A DNA stretch of 33,345 nucleotides from Pseudomonas protegens (lineage in GTDB: Bacteria; Pseudomonadota; Gammaproteobacteria; Pseudomonadales; Pseudomonadaceae). Below, one piece after another: positions 1-8,894 of this stretch. The notes below the pieces were generated by a model that was given only the letters and a program-made list of their open reading frames with translations, searched no databases and was not told where the DNA came from. The stretch covers positions 27,243-60,587 of the forward strand of contig NZ_MOAK01000089.1 in assembly GCF_003732485.1 (NCBI RefSeq). Reading direction: 5' to 3'. The translations under genes and the position numbers were made by a program. Numbering within the stretch: position 1 is the stretch's first letter; each line of letters starts with the position of its first letter.

Positions 1-137
1 ATGACGACGGTGCCGCTGTAACACCTGAAACGGCTGCTCCTGCAGTATCGCGGATGCCGATTGTGGAAGAGGACTACACGCTGGAAGAGTTTCTGGCCGA
101 GCTGAGGCCCAAGGACAATTGGATGAATGATCTCTAG
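1..137 (+). CDS. C-terminal end of an unidentified protein (partial)
   Basis: The frame that starts at base 3 is open from the window edge to a TAG at 135-137, giving about 44 residues. The tail is acidic (EEDYTLEEFLAEL, then RPKDNWMNDL) and is preceded by an Ala/Pro/Thr-rich linker. The pattern 'YTLEELLA' followed by a polar tail is seen at the end of AbrB/MazE-type antitoxins, so that is one possibility, but the DNA-binding part lies outside the window and I do not assign a function. A bidirectional terminator lies about 150 bases downstream, consistent with this being the end of a transcript. Confidence 0.4.
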   Translation, partial: DDGAAVTPETAAPAVSRMPIVEEDYTLEEFLAELRPKDNWMNDL

Positions 138-284
138 CACTAACCCCCGGTAAAAAGCCCCTTGGCAGTCAGCACTTTGGGGTGAAGTTGCAGCCGTAGA
201 TCGCCGGTGCTGGCGGCAAATCCAGTGTCGTTTGTTGTAGAAAGCGGCTTGCGAGGGGGCAGGCTCCTACGGGGGAGCAGCCAT

Positions 285-315
285 AAAAAATCGCAGCCTG
301 GGCTGCGATTTTTTT
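285..315. terminator. Bidirectional intrinsic terminator
   Basis: The sequence has an A-tract, then a perfect stem TCGCAGCC / GGCTGCGA with a 2-base loop (TG), then a T-tract, so it reads as a rho-independent terminator on both strands. It sits 17 bases past the stop codon of the minus-strand acyl-CoA dehydrogenase and also closes the plus-strand gene that ends at 137. The rest of 138-284 holds no gene; only a degraded REP-like stretch (about 244-270) is visible. Confidence 0.85.
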
Positions 316-332
316 GTGGGCGGCGCTGGTGC

Positions 333-1484
333 CTAGAGCTGGTAATGCTTCAACTCGCGAGCAATCAGCAGGCGCTGGATCTCGCTGGAGCCTTCGTAGA
401 TCTGGGTAATTCGCGCATCGCGGTAGTAGCGCTCCACCGGATAGTCCTCCAGATACCCATAGCCACCATGAATCTGCATCGCCGAGGAGCAGACTTTCTC
501 GGCCATCTCCGAAGCGAACAGCTTGGCCTGGGAGGCTTCGGACAGGCACGGCTGGCCAGCGCTGCGCAGGCGCGCGGCATGCAGGATCAGCAAGCGCGCG
601 GCATTGAGTCGGGTGTGCATGTCGGCCAGCAGGTTGGCGATGCTCTGGTGCTCGATGATCGGTTTGTCGAACTGCACCCGTTCCCGGGCGTAGGCCAGGG
701 CCGCTTCGAAAGCGGCACGGGCGATGCCCAGGGCCTGGGCGGCAATGCCGATGCGTCCGCCTTCGAGGTTGGACAGGGCAATGGCCAGGCCCTTGCCGCG
801 CTCGCCCAGCAGGTTGGCTTCGGGGATCGTGCATTGGTTGAGGGTCACGGCGCAGGTATCCGAGGCGCGGATGCCCATCTTGTGTTCGGTGCGGTCGACG
901 ACAAAACCCGGGGTGTCCGTGGGGACCAGGAACGCCGAGAGGCCTTTCTTGCCCAGTTCCGGGTCGGTCACCGCGAAGACAATGGCCAGTTGCGCCCGTT
1001 TGCCATTGCTGACGAACTGCTTGGCGCCATTGATCACCCACTGGCCGTCCCGCAGTTCGGCGCGGGTGCGCAGGTTGTGGGCTTCGGAGCCGGCCTGGGG
1101 TTCGGTCAGGCAGAAACAGCCGATGGCTTCGCCAGCGGCCAGGCGCGGCAGCCATGCTTGCTTCTGTTGCTCGCTGCCGTAGTTGAGGATCGGCCCGCAG
1201 CCTACCGAGTTGTGGATGCTCATCAGGGCCCCGGTGGCGCCGTCGCCGGCGGAGATCTCCTCCACCGCCAGGGCGTAGGCCACGTAGTCCAGGTAGCTGC
1301 CGCCCCATTGCTCGGGAACCACCATGCCCAGCAGGCCCAGTTCGCCCATCTTGCGCACCAGGGCGTCGTCGATCCAGCCGGCCTTTTCCCAGGCCTGGGC
1401 ATGGGGCGCGATTTCGCCCCGGGCAAAATCCCGGGCCATGTCGCGGATCATGACTTGTTCTTCGGTCAATTCGATGTCGTGCAT
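333..1484 (-). CDS. Acyl-CoA dehydrogenase, probably isobutyryl-CoA / short-branched-chain type
   Basis: FAD-dependent dehydrogenase that introduces a 2,3-double bond into an acyl-CoA, passing electrons to ETF. The 383-residue length is normal for the family. Visible signatures are the FAD/substrate loop [11 protein letters not shown] (a variant of LTEPGAGSDA), the C-terminal stretch [17 protein letters not shown], and YEGSSEIQR with the expected catalytic base Glu364. It lies 4 bases downstream of a 3-hydroxyisobutyryl-CoA hydrolase-like gene in the same direction; that pairing points to valine catabolism (isobutyryl-CoA to methacrylyl-CoA). Substrate range is inferred from the neighbour, not from the sequence; a general short-chain acyl-CoA dehydrogenase is the alternative. 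Confidence 0.85.
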   Translation of the reverse strand: MHDIELTEEQVMIRDMARDFARGEIAPHAQAWEKAGWIDDALVRKMGELGLLGMVVPEQWGGSYLDYVAYALAVEEISAGDGATGALMSIHNSVGCGPILNYGSEQQKQAWLPRLAAGEAIGCFCLTEPQAGSEAHNLRTRAELRDGQWVINGAKQFVSNGKRAQLAIVFAVTDPELGKKGLSAFLVPTDTPGFVVDRTEHKMGIRASDTCAVTLNQCTIPEANLLGERGKGLAIALSNLEGGRIGIAAQALGIARAAFEAALAYARERVQFDKPIIEHQSIANLLADMHTRLNAARLLILHAARLRSAGQPCLSEASQAKLFASEMAEKVCSSAMQIHGGYGYLEDYPVERYYRDARITQIYEGSSEIQRLLIARELKHYQL

Positions 1485-1488
1485 GAGT

Positions 1489-2595
1489 TCAGCTCCCGCT
1501 GCCGTCGAAACCGCTGAAGAAACTCGCTACCCGTTCGGCCTCAAGGGCTGCCAGGGTCGGCGGATTCCAGCGGGGGGTCTTGTCTTTGTCGATGATCAGG
1601 GCGCGTACGCCTTCCATCAGGTCGCCACGCTCGAACCATTGACGGTCCAGATGCAGCTCCAGGGCGAAGCATTGTTCCAGGCTCAACTGGCGGCCGTGGC
1701 GCAGCATCTGCAAGGTCACGGCCATGGCCAGGGGCGAACGGCTTTGCAGCAGGTCAGCGGTGGTCCTGGCCCACTCGTGGCTGTCGGCAACCGTCACGCT
1801 GCGCAATTGCTCGACGATGCTGGCCATGTCCGGCAGGGCGAAGAAGTGGTCGATGACCGGGCGCAAGGCTTGTAGTGGCGCATCGGGCAAGGTCTGTACC
1901 GCCAGCTTGGCCAGCAGGCCCTGCAGGTCCTTGAGCGGTGAGTCGCTCCAGTGCAGGCGATCCAGGCGCTGGTCCAGCAGGCTCAGTTTGTCGCTCTCCA
2001 GGTGCCAGTCCGCGAGGCCGCAGTACAGGGCATCGGCGGCACGGATCTGCACGCCGCTGACCCCAAGGTAGATGCCCAGTTCGCCGGGAATCCGTGAGAG
2101 GAAGTAGCTGCCGCCCACATCCGGGAAGTAACCGATGGCCACTTCCGGCATCGCCAGGCGGCTGCGCTCGGTGACCACTCGCAGGTCGGCGCCTTGCACC
2201 AGGCCCATGCCGCCGCCGAGGACAAAACCGTCCATCAGGGCCAGCACCGGCTTGCGGTAATGGTGGATCGTCAGGTCCAGGGCGTACTCCTCGACGAAGA
2301 AGTCCTCGTGCAGGGTTTCGCCGCTCTGGTAGCTGTCGTACAGCGAGCGGATATCGCCGCCGGCGCAGAAGGCCTTTTCTCCGGCGCCGCGCAGTACCAC
2401 CGCGTGGATCAGCGGGTCCTGGGCCCAGGTGTCCAGTTGCTGCTGCAAGGTACGCACCATCGACAGGGTGATGGCATTGAGGCCGGCGGGACGGTTGAGG
2501 GTCAGGTGACCGATGTGGTTGCGCACCTCGACCAGCACTTCGTCGGGGGTGGCGTCGAGGTCCCGTGTCGTCTGGGATGAAACCTGAGCAGTCAT
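1489..2595 (-). CDS. Enoyl-CoA hydratase/isomerase family, probable 3-hydroxyisobutyryl-CoA hydrolase
   Basis: Crotonase-fold protein of 368 aa that likely cleaves 3-hydroxyisobutyryl-CoA to 3-hydroxyisobutyrate and CoA in valine degradation. It shows the oxyanion loop KAFCAGGDI (about 74-82), the glycine-rich GGGMGL (about 127-132), and [14 protein letters not shown] with Glu151 and Asp159, the 8-residue Glu/Asp spacing of the hydrolase subfamily. The length is also that of hydrolases (about 350-370) rather than hydratases (about 260). The frame is open further upstream, but the start at 2595 is chosen because AGGGAG lies 6 bases before the ATG; the upstream extension would read through the promoter. 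First gene of a two-gene operon with the dehydrogenase downstream. Confidence 0.82.
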   Translation of the reverse strand: MTAQVSSQTTRDLDATPDEVLVEVRNHIGHLTLNRPAGLNAITLSMVRTLQQQLDTWAQDPLIHAVVLRGAGEKAFCAGGDIRSLYDSYQSGETLHEDFFVEEYALDLTIHHYRKPVLALMDGFVLGGGMGLVQGADLRVVTERSRLAMPEVAIGYFPDVGGSYFLSRIPGELGIYLGVSGVQIRAADALYCGLADWHLESDKLSLLDQRLDRLHWSDSPLKDLQGLLAKLAVQTLPDAPLQALRPVIDHFFALPDMASIVEQLRSVTVADSHEWARTTADLLQSRSPLAMAVTLQMLRHGRQLSLEQCFALELHLDRQWFERGDLMEGVRALIIDKDKTPRWNPPTLAALEAERVASFFSGFDGSGS

Positions 2596-2869
2596 CACTA
2601 ACTCCCTGCTTTTATTGTTTTTTATATGAGGCTCGCGCGCGAGCATCGGCGGATCGTAACAGTGCAATTTTGCCCAGTACAACCCCGAAAACTGCAGGTT
2701 GGCTGTGCATTTTTGCATGTTGAAAAAGCCTCCCTCGATCTCGCGCCAGTGCTCTGGCCCGGCCCTGGCCCACAGCGCCGGTGCCGCGCCGGCAAATGTC
2801 CGCGGCCTAGGGGCACAGCAGCGCGAGCGCCGCTACAATGGCGCTCGAATTTTTTGCCGGCGAGGCACC
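2596..2869. promoter_or_regulatory. Divergent promoter region between the acyl-CoA operon and a LysR gene
   Basis: A 274-base region without a gene. For the plus-strand LysR gene there is a TACAAT hexamer at 2834-2839, about 30 bases before the ATG, with no good -35. Two similar dyad-like motifs, TGCAATTTTGCC (2663-2674) and TGCATTTTTGCA (2706-2717), lie between the two genes and are candidate LysR binding half-sites. On the minus strand TTGTAC and TACGAT are spaced 18 bases apart just upstream of the hydrolase gene. All are inferred from sequence pattern only. Confidence 0.4.
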
Positions 2870-3733
2870 ATGGACATCGATCTGGCCCGCACCTTCCTGG
2901 AAATCGTCCGCAGTGGCAGCCTGATCGCCGCCGCCGAACGCCTGCACCTGACCCAGACCGCCATCAGCGCCCGGGTGCAGAACCTGGAAGGCCAGCTCAA
3001 CTGCAAGCTGCTGGTGCGCAACCGCGCCGGCGCCCGACCTACCGCCGACGGTGAGGCCTTCATCCCCTATGCCAACCAATTGGTGCAGACCTGGGAGGCG
3101 GCTCAACGCGACCTGCCGCTGCTGGCCGGCTATCGCAATGTGCTGCACATCGGCGGCGAGCAGAGCCTGTGCAACCCGCTGATGCTCAATTGGGTGCGGC
3201 GCCTGCGCCAGGCACTGCCCAACCATGCGGTGCGCACCCAGATCGCCGAAGGCGCGAGCCTGCAGCGGCAACTGGAGTTGGGCGTGCTGGACGCAGCGCT
3301 GGTGTTCCAGCCGCTGTATTGCGCGGGATTGCAGGTGGAGCAACTGCTGGAGGAAAAACTGATCCAGGTACGCCTGGCGGGGCGTCCCGAGCCTTATGTG
3401 TACATCGACTGGGGCGATGATTTTCGCCGTCAGCACGACGCCGCATTGCCGGAGCAGGCCAAGGCGGCGGTGGGTTTCAACCTTGGGCCCCTGGCGCTGC
3501 AGTTCATTCTCGATGCCGGTGGCAGCGGCTATTTCCGTACCCGCGTGGTGCAGAGCTACCTGGACAGCGGCGTGCTGGAGCGGGTGGAAAAGGCCCCGGA
3601 ATTCAGTTTTCCCACCTACCTGCTGTATGCCCGGGACCGGGATACAGCGGCGTTGCGGCAGGCGTTCGCGGTGCTGCGCGAGGTGATCGAGTGCGACAAC
3701 GATTGGTCCCAGCGCTGGTCACCCATGGTTTGA
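2870..3733 (+). CDS. LysR-family transcriptional regulator
   Basis: 287 aa. The N-terminal winged helix-turn-helix is clear: FLEIVRSGSLIAAAERL, then LTQTAISARVQNLE at about residues 20-50, followed by the usual effector-binding domain. The ATG at 2870 was chosen because the LysR family begins directly with MDIDLARTFLEIV; upstream reading frame would add 57 residues of low-complexity sequence through the promoter. GAGG lies 4 bases before it. It is divergent from the branched-chain acyl-CoA operon and is the natural candidate for its regulator, but no ligand can be read from the sequence. Confidence 0.85.
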   Translation: MDIDLARTFLEIVRSGSLIAAAERLHLTQTAISARVQNLEGQLNCKLLVRNRAGARPTADGEAFIPYANQLVQTWEAAQRDLPLLAGYRNVLHIGGEQSLCNPLMLNWVRRLRQALPNHAVRTQIAEGASLQRQLELGVLDAALVFQPLYCAGLQVEQLLEEKLIQVRLAGRPEPYVYIDWGDDFRRQHDAALPEQAKAAVGFNLGPLALQFILDAGGSGYFRTRVVQSYLDSGVLERVEKAPEFSFPTYLLYARDRDTAALRQAFAVLREVIECDNDWSQRWSPMV

Positions 3734-3773
3734 ACCGGCTGACTTGATTCTTGCGTCGCGCTTGAGAGCGCCT

Positions 3774-3844
3774 TCGCCGGCAAGCCGGCTCCTATGCCTG
3801 GCGCAATATCGGCGATGCCCTTGTAGGAGCCGGCTTGCCGGCGA
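3774..3844. repeat. REP element pair (convergent), start of a REP cluster
   Basis: Two 21-base Pseudomonas REP copies in opposite orientation: TCGCCGGCAAGCCGGCTCC at 3774-3794 and its exact reverse complement at 3824-3844, 29 bases apart. Each copy is itself palindromic (GCCGG / CCGGC). The bases after the second copy (3845 to about 3903) resemble the spacer and a decayed second REP of the pairs at 4808 and 27203, so this is probably a REPIN plus one extra REP. It sits between the convergent LysR and HPP genes and could end transcripts from both. Confidence 0.85.
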
Positions 3845-3919
3845 ACAGGCCCTTGAGTCTTGCGCTGAGGCTGTCTTCGCTGGCCACCCGACGCCAGCAA
3901 GGGAGAAGGGTGGGCGCTA

Positions 3920-4624
3920 TCAGGGCCGCGAGGACAGGACTTGGCCAATGCTGCGCCGGCGGGCGTGGGCTTCGCTGGCGTGGATCAGTTGCTCAAGGTC
4001 CTCAGGGGTGACGTCAAAGAATTCTTCCATCTCCGCCAACGCCAATTTCAGGTCTTCGGCGGTGATCGCCAGGCTGTCGACGGGGGCCGCCGAGGGCAGC
4101 ACTACCGGGGCCTCGCTCGGGCCCTTGGGGTAACGAATCCGCGTCAGGTTGTTGTAGGCCAGGGCACTGGCCAACAGGCTGGCCGCTGCGAGCATTACCG
4201 GACCCAGCTCCCGCCACTCCAGGGCCACGCTGGCCGGGTCCGCCAGCACCAGGGTCAGGGCCAGGGCACCGGCCGGGGGATGCAGGCAACGCAACCAGCA
4301 CATCAGCACCAGGGCCATGCCCGCCGCAAGGCAGGCACTGCCCAGGGTCCGGCCTAGGACATGGGCCACCAGCAAGGCCACGACCCCGGCGCACAGGTAG
4401 CCGCCCAGGATCGACCAGGGTTGGGCCAGGGCGCCGGAAGACACGGCAAACAACAATACTGCCGAAGCCCCCAGCGGGCCGATCAGGTGCAGCGCCACCG
4501 GCATGCCGAACACCTGGGCGCAGAGCCAGACACTGAACAGGGTGCCCAAGGCCATGCCGATGGCGGCGCGACTCCATTCCAGGGGGCGGGTATTGATGGC
4601 GGCGGGTTTCCAGCGGGCAAACAT
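3920..4624 (-). CDS. HPP-family integral membrane protein, lacking the CBS domains
   Basis: 234 aa with four to five predicted membrane segments and the family signature CLHPPAGALAL containing the HPP tripeptide. Members are inner-membrane proteins; some are linked to nitrite transport, but the substrate here is unknown. The C-terminal part (DLKLALAEMEEFFDVTPEDL, then a basic HARRR) resembles the linker that precedes a CBS-domain pair in longer HPP-CBS proteins of about 380 aa, yet the protein stops there (SIGQVLSSRP). The downstream 185 bases are mostly REP sequence with no room for CBS domains. Start at MFARWKP is chosen from the position before the first membrane segment; an open frame continues upstream to 4876 through a REP pair and is probably not translated. 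No strong ribosome site is seen. Confidence 0.75.
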   Translation of the reverse strand: MFARWKPAAINTRPLEWSRAAIGMALGTLFSVWLCAQVFGMPVALHLIGPLGASAVLLFAVSSGALAQPWSILGGYLCAGVVALLVAHVLGRTLGSACLAAGMALVLMCWLRCLHPPAGALALTLVLADPASVALEWRELGPVMLAAASLLASALAYNNLTRIRYPKGPSEAPVVLPSAAPVDSLAITAEDLKLALAEMEEFFDVTPEDLEQLIHASEAHARRRSIGQVLSSRP

Positions 4625-4807
4625 CGGCAAGAAGGGTCCAGGGCTAAACGACGGGCAAAAAGAAGGGCTTGCCTGGATCACCAGAAAGCCCTTGAACGTT
4701 CCAACATTTGGGGGAGGAACGGGCACAGTGTGCCGAGCATTGGTGTAGCTGACAAATTCATAATAATGCTGTTTAAGTGCATTTATTTTGCTGTTTGACG
4801 CCCCTCG

Positions 4808-4887
4808 TAGGAGCCGGCTTGCCGGCGAAAGGGGCTTTGAGTCGAGTCTGGGTCTTGAGGGCGCATTCGCTGGCAAGCCAGCTCCTA
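4808..4887. repeat. REPIN (REP doublet)
   Basis: A REP copy (TAGGAGCCGGCTTGCCGG...) at 4808-4828 and a variant inverted copy (TCGCTGGCAAGCCAGCTCC..) at 4867-4887, separated by 38 bases. The same two variants with the same 38-base spacing occur at 27203-27282. Directly after it, 4888-4922 contains short imperfect tandem repeats of CAGCCAGCTCC, likely slippage of the REP end. It lies in the 311-base gap between the GNAT gene and the HPP gene, which otherwise shows only AT-rich sequence (4750-4790) that may hold the HPP promoter. Confidence 0.85.
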
Positions 4888-4935
4888 CAGCCAGCTCCTG
4901 CAGCCAGTTCCACAGCCAGCTGGGACGGTGCGTTT

Positions 4936-5451
4936 CTACAAGGTCAGGCGCATGGCGCAGCGGCGTGGTGCGGGCAGGCCATGCTGTGTTTCATCGGCCA
5001 GGACCTGGCGCAACCGCGGGCCAAGCTGTGCCGGTTCGAGGGTGACAAAGCCCTGGCGCTGGTAGAAGGGTTCGTTCCACGGCAGTTCGCGGAAGGTGCT
5101 CAGGGTCAGGGCTTCAAGCTGCTGCTCCCCGGCGTATTGCCGTGCCGCCCGCAACAGGCGCTTGCCGATGCCTTGGCCCTGGTGGCCGCTGGCGACGGAA
5201 ATCTCCCAGACATGCAGTTCCCGGTCACAGATCTGTGCGTTGAGAAAGGCACAGCGGGTGCCGTCCACTGCCACTGCAACCCAGACCGGGTGGTGCTGGA
5301 TGTTCTCGCGCTGGCTCTGGGCATCGGCCACTTCGGCGTCTGCCAGCCAGGCCAGTTGCGGATCACTGCGAAACAGTTTCGCAGCCGAGGTTTCTATGGC
5401 GGGGAGGAAGGCCGCATCGGCCACTCGCGCCCGGCGAATCTGAATAGTCAT
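4936..5451 (-). CDS. GNAT-family N-acetyltransferase
   Basis: 171 aa, one GNAT domain. The acetyl-CoA pyrophosphate-binding motif A is seen as HQGQGIGKRLL (about residues 89-99), preceded by the expected beta-strand (LHVWEISVAS), and the C-terminal FYQRQGF motif B is present. It would transfer an acetyl group from acetyl-CoA to an amine; the acceptor cannot be told. It lies 42 bases after the last gene of the arn block in the same direction with no clear terminator between, so it may be read with it, although its role in lipid A modification is not indicated. Confidence 0.85.
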   Translation of the reverse strand: MTIQIRRARVADAAFLPAIETSAAKLFRSDPQLAWLADAEVADAQSQRENIQHHPVWVAVAVDGTRCAFLNAQICDRELHVWEISVASGHQGQGIGKRLLRAARQYAGEQQLEALTLSTFRELPWNEPFYQRQGFVTLEPAQLGPRLRQVLADETQHGLPAPRRCAMRLTL

Positions 5452-5493
5452 GGGCGCGAGTGTAAGGAGGCGGCAGGGGGCCGCGCAACGCTT

Positions 5494-7119
5494 TCAGGGT
5501 TGTGCCTGAGTGGCCTTGGGCAGGTGCAGGAGGACAAAGTCATTCTTGTCGAAACGCCCGTTCAGCACCGGTTTCAACCCGGCCAGTGGCGTGCCTTGCA
5601 GGCTGGGCAGGTCGCTCTGGTCAAGAATCACCCAGGCCGGGGCCGGCACTTGTGCCAGGGCGGCAGGCTGATCGGTGAACTGTGGCTGCAGGTCCCGATC
5701 CAGGTTGACCATGAACTTGATCGCCTTGGCGTCCTTGCCCATGCGGTGCAGGACCACCGGCGCCGGATCGGCATCGATCAATTGCATGGCATCGCGACTG
5801 AACGCCCGGGTGTCATAGAGCCGGTGCTCCACCGGTTCGAAGACCCCGATGTAACAGGTCCAGACTGCCAGCACCGCGCTGTAGGCCAGGCCCACGGCGC
5901 GCCACTGGCGCTTGAACAGCAGCCCCAGGGACACGGCCTGCAACAGGCCGAGGATCAGCAGCATGGGCGTGAGCGCCGTGAGTTGTTCGGGGAATTTGCG
6001 GCGCAATACCAGCAGCCCCACCATCAGCAACCCGGGCAGCAGCAGCCACAGGCCCTGGATCAGCACCCGCAGCCAGCCCATGACCCGCCCGCGGCCGGCC
6101 TGGAACGGATAAGCCGCGATGATCGCCGCCATGGGCAGCATCGGCAGCAGGTAGCGGGCTTTCTTCGCCTGGGGAATCGACAGGCCGATCATCACGATCA
6201 ACCCGGCGGCGGTGCACAGGCGCAGCAATTTCAGGGCCGGGCCCTGTTCCGCGGGACGACTCAGCAGCACCGCAACCCAGGCGAGGATCGCCAGGGGATA
6301 GGCCAGGGCGTAGTTGCCCAGAGAGCTGGTGAAGTAATAAAGGACATCGCTGGAGCCTTCGCTGCCGTCCATGCGTCCCATGAACTGCATGCGGATCACA
6401 TCGTCGACAAAGGCCTGGCCACCGCTGAGTTTGGCCAGCCACAGCAGCAGGCCGACGCAGGCCACCAGCAGCAACAGCGCGCTGAAACCGACGCCGAACA
6501 AACGGCGCCATTGACCGTTGAGCAGGTAGTAACTGCACAGCATGCCGGTGGGAATCACCAGGCCGATGGGCCCGCGAATGGCAAAGCCCAGCACCAGCAG
6601 CAGGAAGATCCAGCCCAGGTGCCGGCGGGCACCGAAATGGTCGTGGGCATAGCCGAGGTAGAACACCGCCAGGGATACCGCGGCGAGCATCTGGTCCAGG
6701 GAGACGGCACGGGTTTCGCTGATAAAGGTATTGCTCAGCAGCAGCAAGGCCACGCTGAGCAGGGCCCAGGTGCGGGAGTAGGGCGCCAGCAAGCGATAGA
6801 TCAGGCTGACGATCAGCGCCGAAGCAATGGCCGTCGGCAGCCAGGCGGTGAAGCTGGTGACCTGCCCGGTAGGCAGGGAGAACAGCCACACCAGCAGGGT
6901 CGAGGCGCTGGAATAGTCAGCGTAGGGCTGGCCATAGGTGGTGGGGAAGAACCCCGGCCCATGGCGCAGCATTTCCTTGGCGAAGAGCACGAAGCGCGAG
7001 TCGAAACCGATGGCCGAATCGTGGCCGGCACCGGCGCAGAACAGCAGCAAGGCCAGCAGCCCCAGCGCCAACGATTGCCAAAGTAATGTGTTCGAAGGGG
7101 AGCTGGACTGCGGGTTCAT
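5494..7119 (-). CDS. GT-C glycosyltransferase (ArnT/PMT-like), tail gene of the arn operon
   Basis: 541 aa, about 11-12 predicted membrane segments and a C-terminal soluble domain, the layout of polyprenyl-phosphate-sugar-dependent transferases (GT39/GT83). The first periplasmic loop holds GFDSRFVLFAKEML, which lines up with [14 protein letters not shown] of ArnT: the catalytic-type Asp (Asp40) is kept, but the neighbouring Glu is Ser. Its ATG directly follows the ugd TGA (TGAATG), so it is translationally coupled to the arn genes. It is not a duplicate of arnT in sequence. A role in adding a sugar to lipid A or another envelope acceptor from a lipid-linked donor is inferred; donor and acceptor are unknown. 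Confidence 0.8.
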   Translation of the reverse strand: MNPQSSSPSNTLLWQSLALGLLALLLFCAGAGHDSAIGFDSRFVLFAKEMLRHGPGFFPTTYGQPYADYSSASTLLVWLFSLPTGQVTSFTAWLPTAIASALIVSLIYRLLAPYSRTWALLSVALLLLSNTFISETRAVSLDQMLAAVSLAVFYLGYAHDHFGARRHLGWIFLLLVLGFAIRGPIGLVIPTGMLCSYYLLNGQWRRLFGVGFSALLLLVACVGLLLWLAKLSGGQAFVDDVIRMQFMGRMDGSEGSSDVLYYFTSSLGNYALAYPLAILAWVAVLLSRPAEQGPALKLLRLCTAAGLIVMIGLSIPQAKKARYLLPMLPMAAIIAAYPFQAGRGRVMGWLRVLIQGLWLLLPGLLMVGLLVLRRKFPEQLTALTPMLLILGLLQAVSLGLLFKRQWRAVGLAYSAVLAVWTCYIGVFEPVEHRLYDTRAFSRDAMQLIDADPAPVVLHRMGKDAKAIKFMVNLDRDLQPQFTDQPAALAQVPAPAWVILDQSDLPSLQGTPLAGLKPVLNGRFDKNDFVLLHLPKATQAQP

Positions 7120-8484
7120 TCAAGCCTCGGTGGACCACTGCTGATGAGGAATCGGCAGGTGGCGCGATTCACCGCGACCGATCGGGAAGTAAGTGAAACC
7201 GTTGCGCGCCAGGCGTTCGGCGTCGTACAGGTTGCGTCCGTCGAAGATCACCGGAGCCTTGAGCCGCTGTTGGATCAGCTCGAAATCCGGTGCCTTGAAC
7301 TGCTGCCATTCGGTGCAGATGATCAGGGCATCGGCGCCGGCGAGTACCGATTCCGGCGTGCCCATGAGCATCAGGCGCGACTCGTCCGGGTACAAACGCT
7401 GGGTTTCCTGCATCGCTTCCGGGTCGAAGGCTCGGACTTCAGCGCCGGCCGCGAACAGCGCGTCCAGCAGCACTCGGCTCGGTGCGTCGCGCATGTCGTC
7501 GGTGTTGGGCTTGAACGCCAGGCCCCAGAGGGCAAAGGTCTTGCCTTCAAGGTCGCCTTTGTAGAACGCCTTGATGCGTTCGAACAGCTTGTGTTTCTGC
7601 CGTTCGTTGATGGCTTCCACCGCTTGCAACAGGTCACTGGAGCAGTGGGCCTGCTCGGCGCTGTGGATCAGCGCGCGCATGTCCTTGGGGAAGCAGGAGC
7701 CGCCGTAGCCGCAACCGGGGTAGATGAAGTGATAGCCGATCCGCGAGTCGGCGCCGATGCCCAAGCGTACCGATTCGATGTCGGCCCCCAGGTGCTCGGC
7801 CAGCTCGGCGATCTGGTTGATGAAGCTGATCTTGGTGGCCAGCATGCAGTTGGCCGCGTACTTGGTCAGCTCGGCGCTGCGCAGGTCCATGAACATGATG
7901 CGGTCGTGGTTGCGGTTGAACGGCGCGTAGAGATCGCGCATCACATCCTGCACCGCTTCGCGCTCGCAGCCGATGACGATCCGGTCCGGGCGACGGCAGT
8001 CGCTGACCGCCGAGCCTTCCTTGAGGAATTCCGGGTTGGAGACGATATCGAATTCCAGGGCGCGGCCTTCCAGGGCTTTTTCAATGTGCGCCTTCAGGGT
8101 GTCGCCGGTGCCCACTGGAACGGTGGACTTCTCCACCAGAATCACCGGTTGCTGGCGGTGGCGGGCTACGGCGTCGCCCACCGACAGCACGTAGCGCAGG
8201 TCTGCCGAGCCGTCTTCGCTGGAAGGCGTGCCCACGGCGATGAACAGCACCTGGCCGTGTTGCACCGCGAGTTTTTCATCGGTAGTGAAGTGCAGGCGCT
8301 TGGCTTCGAGGTTTTCCTTCACCAGGCTGGCAAGCCCGGGTTCGAAGATGCTCACATGCCCCTGTTGCAGCTGCTGGACCTTTTGCTCGTCAATGTCCAT
8401 GCAGATGACATCGTGGCCGACTTCAGCCAACACGGCGGCTTGTACTAGGCCGACGTAACCACTTCCAAATACGCTGATTTTCAT
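7120..8484 (-). CDS. ugd: UDP-glucose 6-dehydrogenase
   Basis: 454 aa. Oxidises UDP-glucose to UDP-glucuronate with two NAD+, the precursor used by ArnA. The N-terminal Rossmann motif GSGYVGL (residues 7-13) and the catalytic cysteine in [10 protein letters not shown] (Cys264) are present, with the SNPEFLKEG motif at 149-157. The open frame extends upstream, but ATG at 8484 is chosen: the Rossmann fold starts immediately (MKISVFG), AGGAAT lies just upstream, and the ATG overlaps the arnF stop (ATGA). Also called pmrE in polymyxin-resistance literature. Confidence 0.95.
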   Translation of the reverse strand: MKISVFGSGYVGLVQAAVLAEVGHDVICMDIDEQKVQQLQQGHVSIFEPGLASLVKENLEAKRLHFTTDEKLAVQHGQVLFIAVGTPSSEDGSADLRYVLSVGDAVARHRQQPVILVEKSTVPVGTGDTLKAHIEKALEGRALEFDIVSNPEFLKEGSAVSDCRRPDRIVIGCEREAVQDVMRDLYAPFNRNHDRIMFMDLRSAELTKYAANCMLATKISFINQIAELAEHLGADIESVRLGIGADSRIGYHFIYPGCGYGGSCFPKDMRALIHSAEQAHCSSDLLQAVEAINERQKHKLFERIKAFYKGDLEGKTFALWGLAFKPNTDDMRDAPSRVLLDALFAAGAEVRAFDPEAMQETQRLYPDESRLMLMGTPESVLAGADALIICTEWQQFKAPDFELIQQRLKAPVIFDGRNLYDAERLARNGFTYFPIGRGESRHLPIPHQQWSTEA

Positions 8485-8894
8485 GGGGTATTCCTGGGAC
8501 TTGTCGCGGGTGCAGATCGAGAGTTGATGGTGATCACGCCGAGGATGACCAAGGCCACTCCAAGGCTTTTGGAAAGCGTGAAGGGTTCGTTGAACAGCGG
8601 CAGGCTGGCGGCCAGCAGGTAGACCAGCGCGTAGCTGATGCTCAGCAGCGAGTAGGCCCGGCCCAGGGGCAGATCGCGTAGCGCCAGGAGCCAACAGAGC
8701 ATCGACAGGGCGTAAGCGCCGATGGCCGCGATCACCACTGCCAGAGCCGCGAGGTCGACGCTGCCGGCACTCAGGGCCGACAGCCACTGGTCCGGGGCGG
8801 GCAGGCGGGTCATGCTCCAGCGCATGCCCAACTGGGCGCCGCTGACCAGGGCCACACTGCCCAGGGCGAAGGCAAAGCCCTTGACCCGGCTCAT
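8481..8894 (-). CDS. arnF: Undecaprenyl-phosphate-Ara4N flippase subunit ArnF
   Basis: 137 aa, four hydrophobic segments, small-multidrug-resistance/EamA-like fold. With ArnE it moves undecaprenyl-phosphate-L-Ara4N across the inner membrane to the periplasmic side for ArnT. The start at 8894 is chosen since it forms an ATGA overlap with arnE and gives the usual length; its stop overlaps ugd by 4 bases. The polar C-terminal tail after the last membrane segment ([14 protein letters not shown]) is slightly extended. Identity follows mainly from position and hydrophobic pattern, which are clear here. Confidence 0.9.
   Translation of the reverse strand: MSRVKGFAFALGSVALVSGAQLGMRWSMTRLPAPDQWLSALSAGSVDLAALAVVIAAIGAYALSMLCWLLALRDLPLGRAYSLLSISYALVYLLAASLPLFNEPFTLSKSLGVALVILGVITINSRSAPATSPRNTP

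Noticed and set aside
3741..3919. Possible small RNA or CRISPR-like repeat in the REP cluster
   Set aside because: The repeats are inverted REP palindromes rather than direct repeats with unique spacers, and match the known Pseudomonas REP type.
4777..7086. Very long plus-strand open frame opposite the GNAT and GT-C genes
   Set aside because: Low-complexity Gln/Gly/His-rich translation with no domain; it is the antisense shadow of GC-rich genes, which show clear family motifs on the minus strand.
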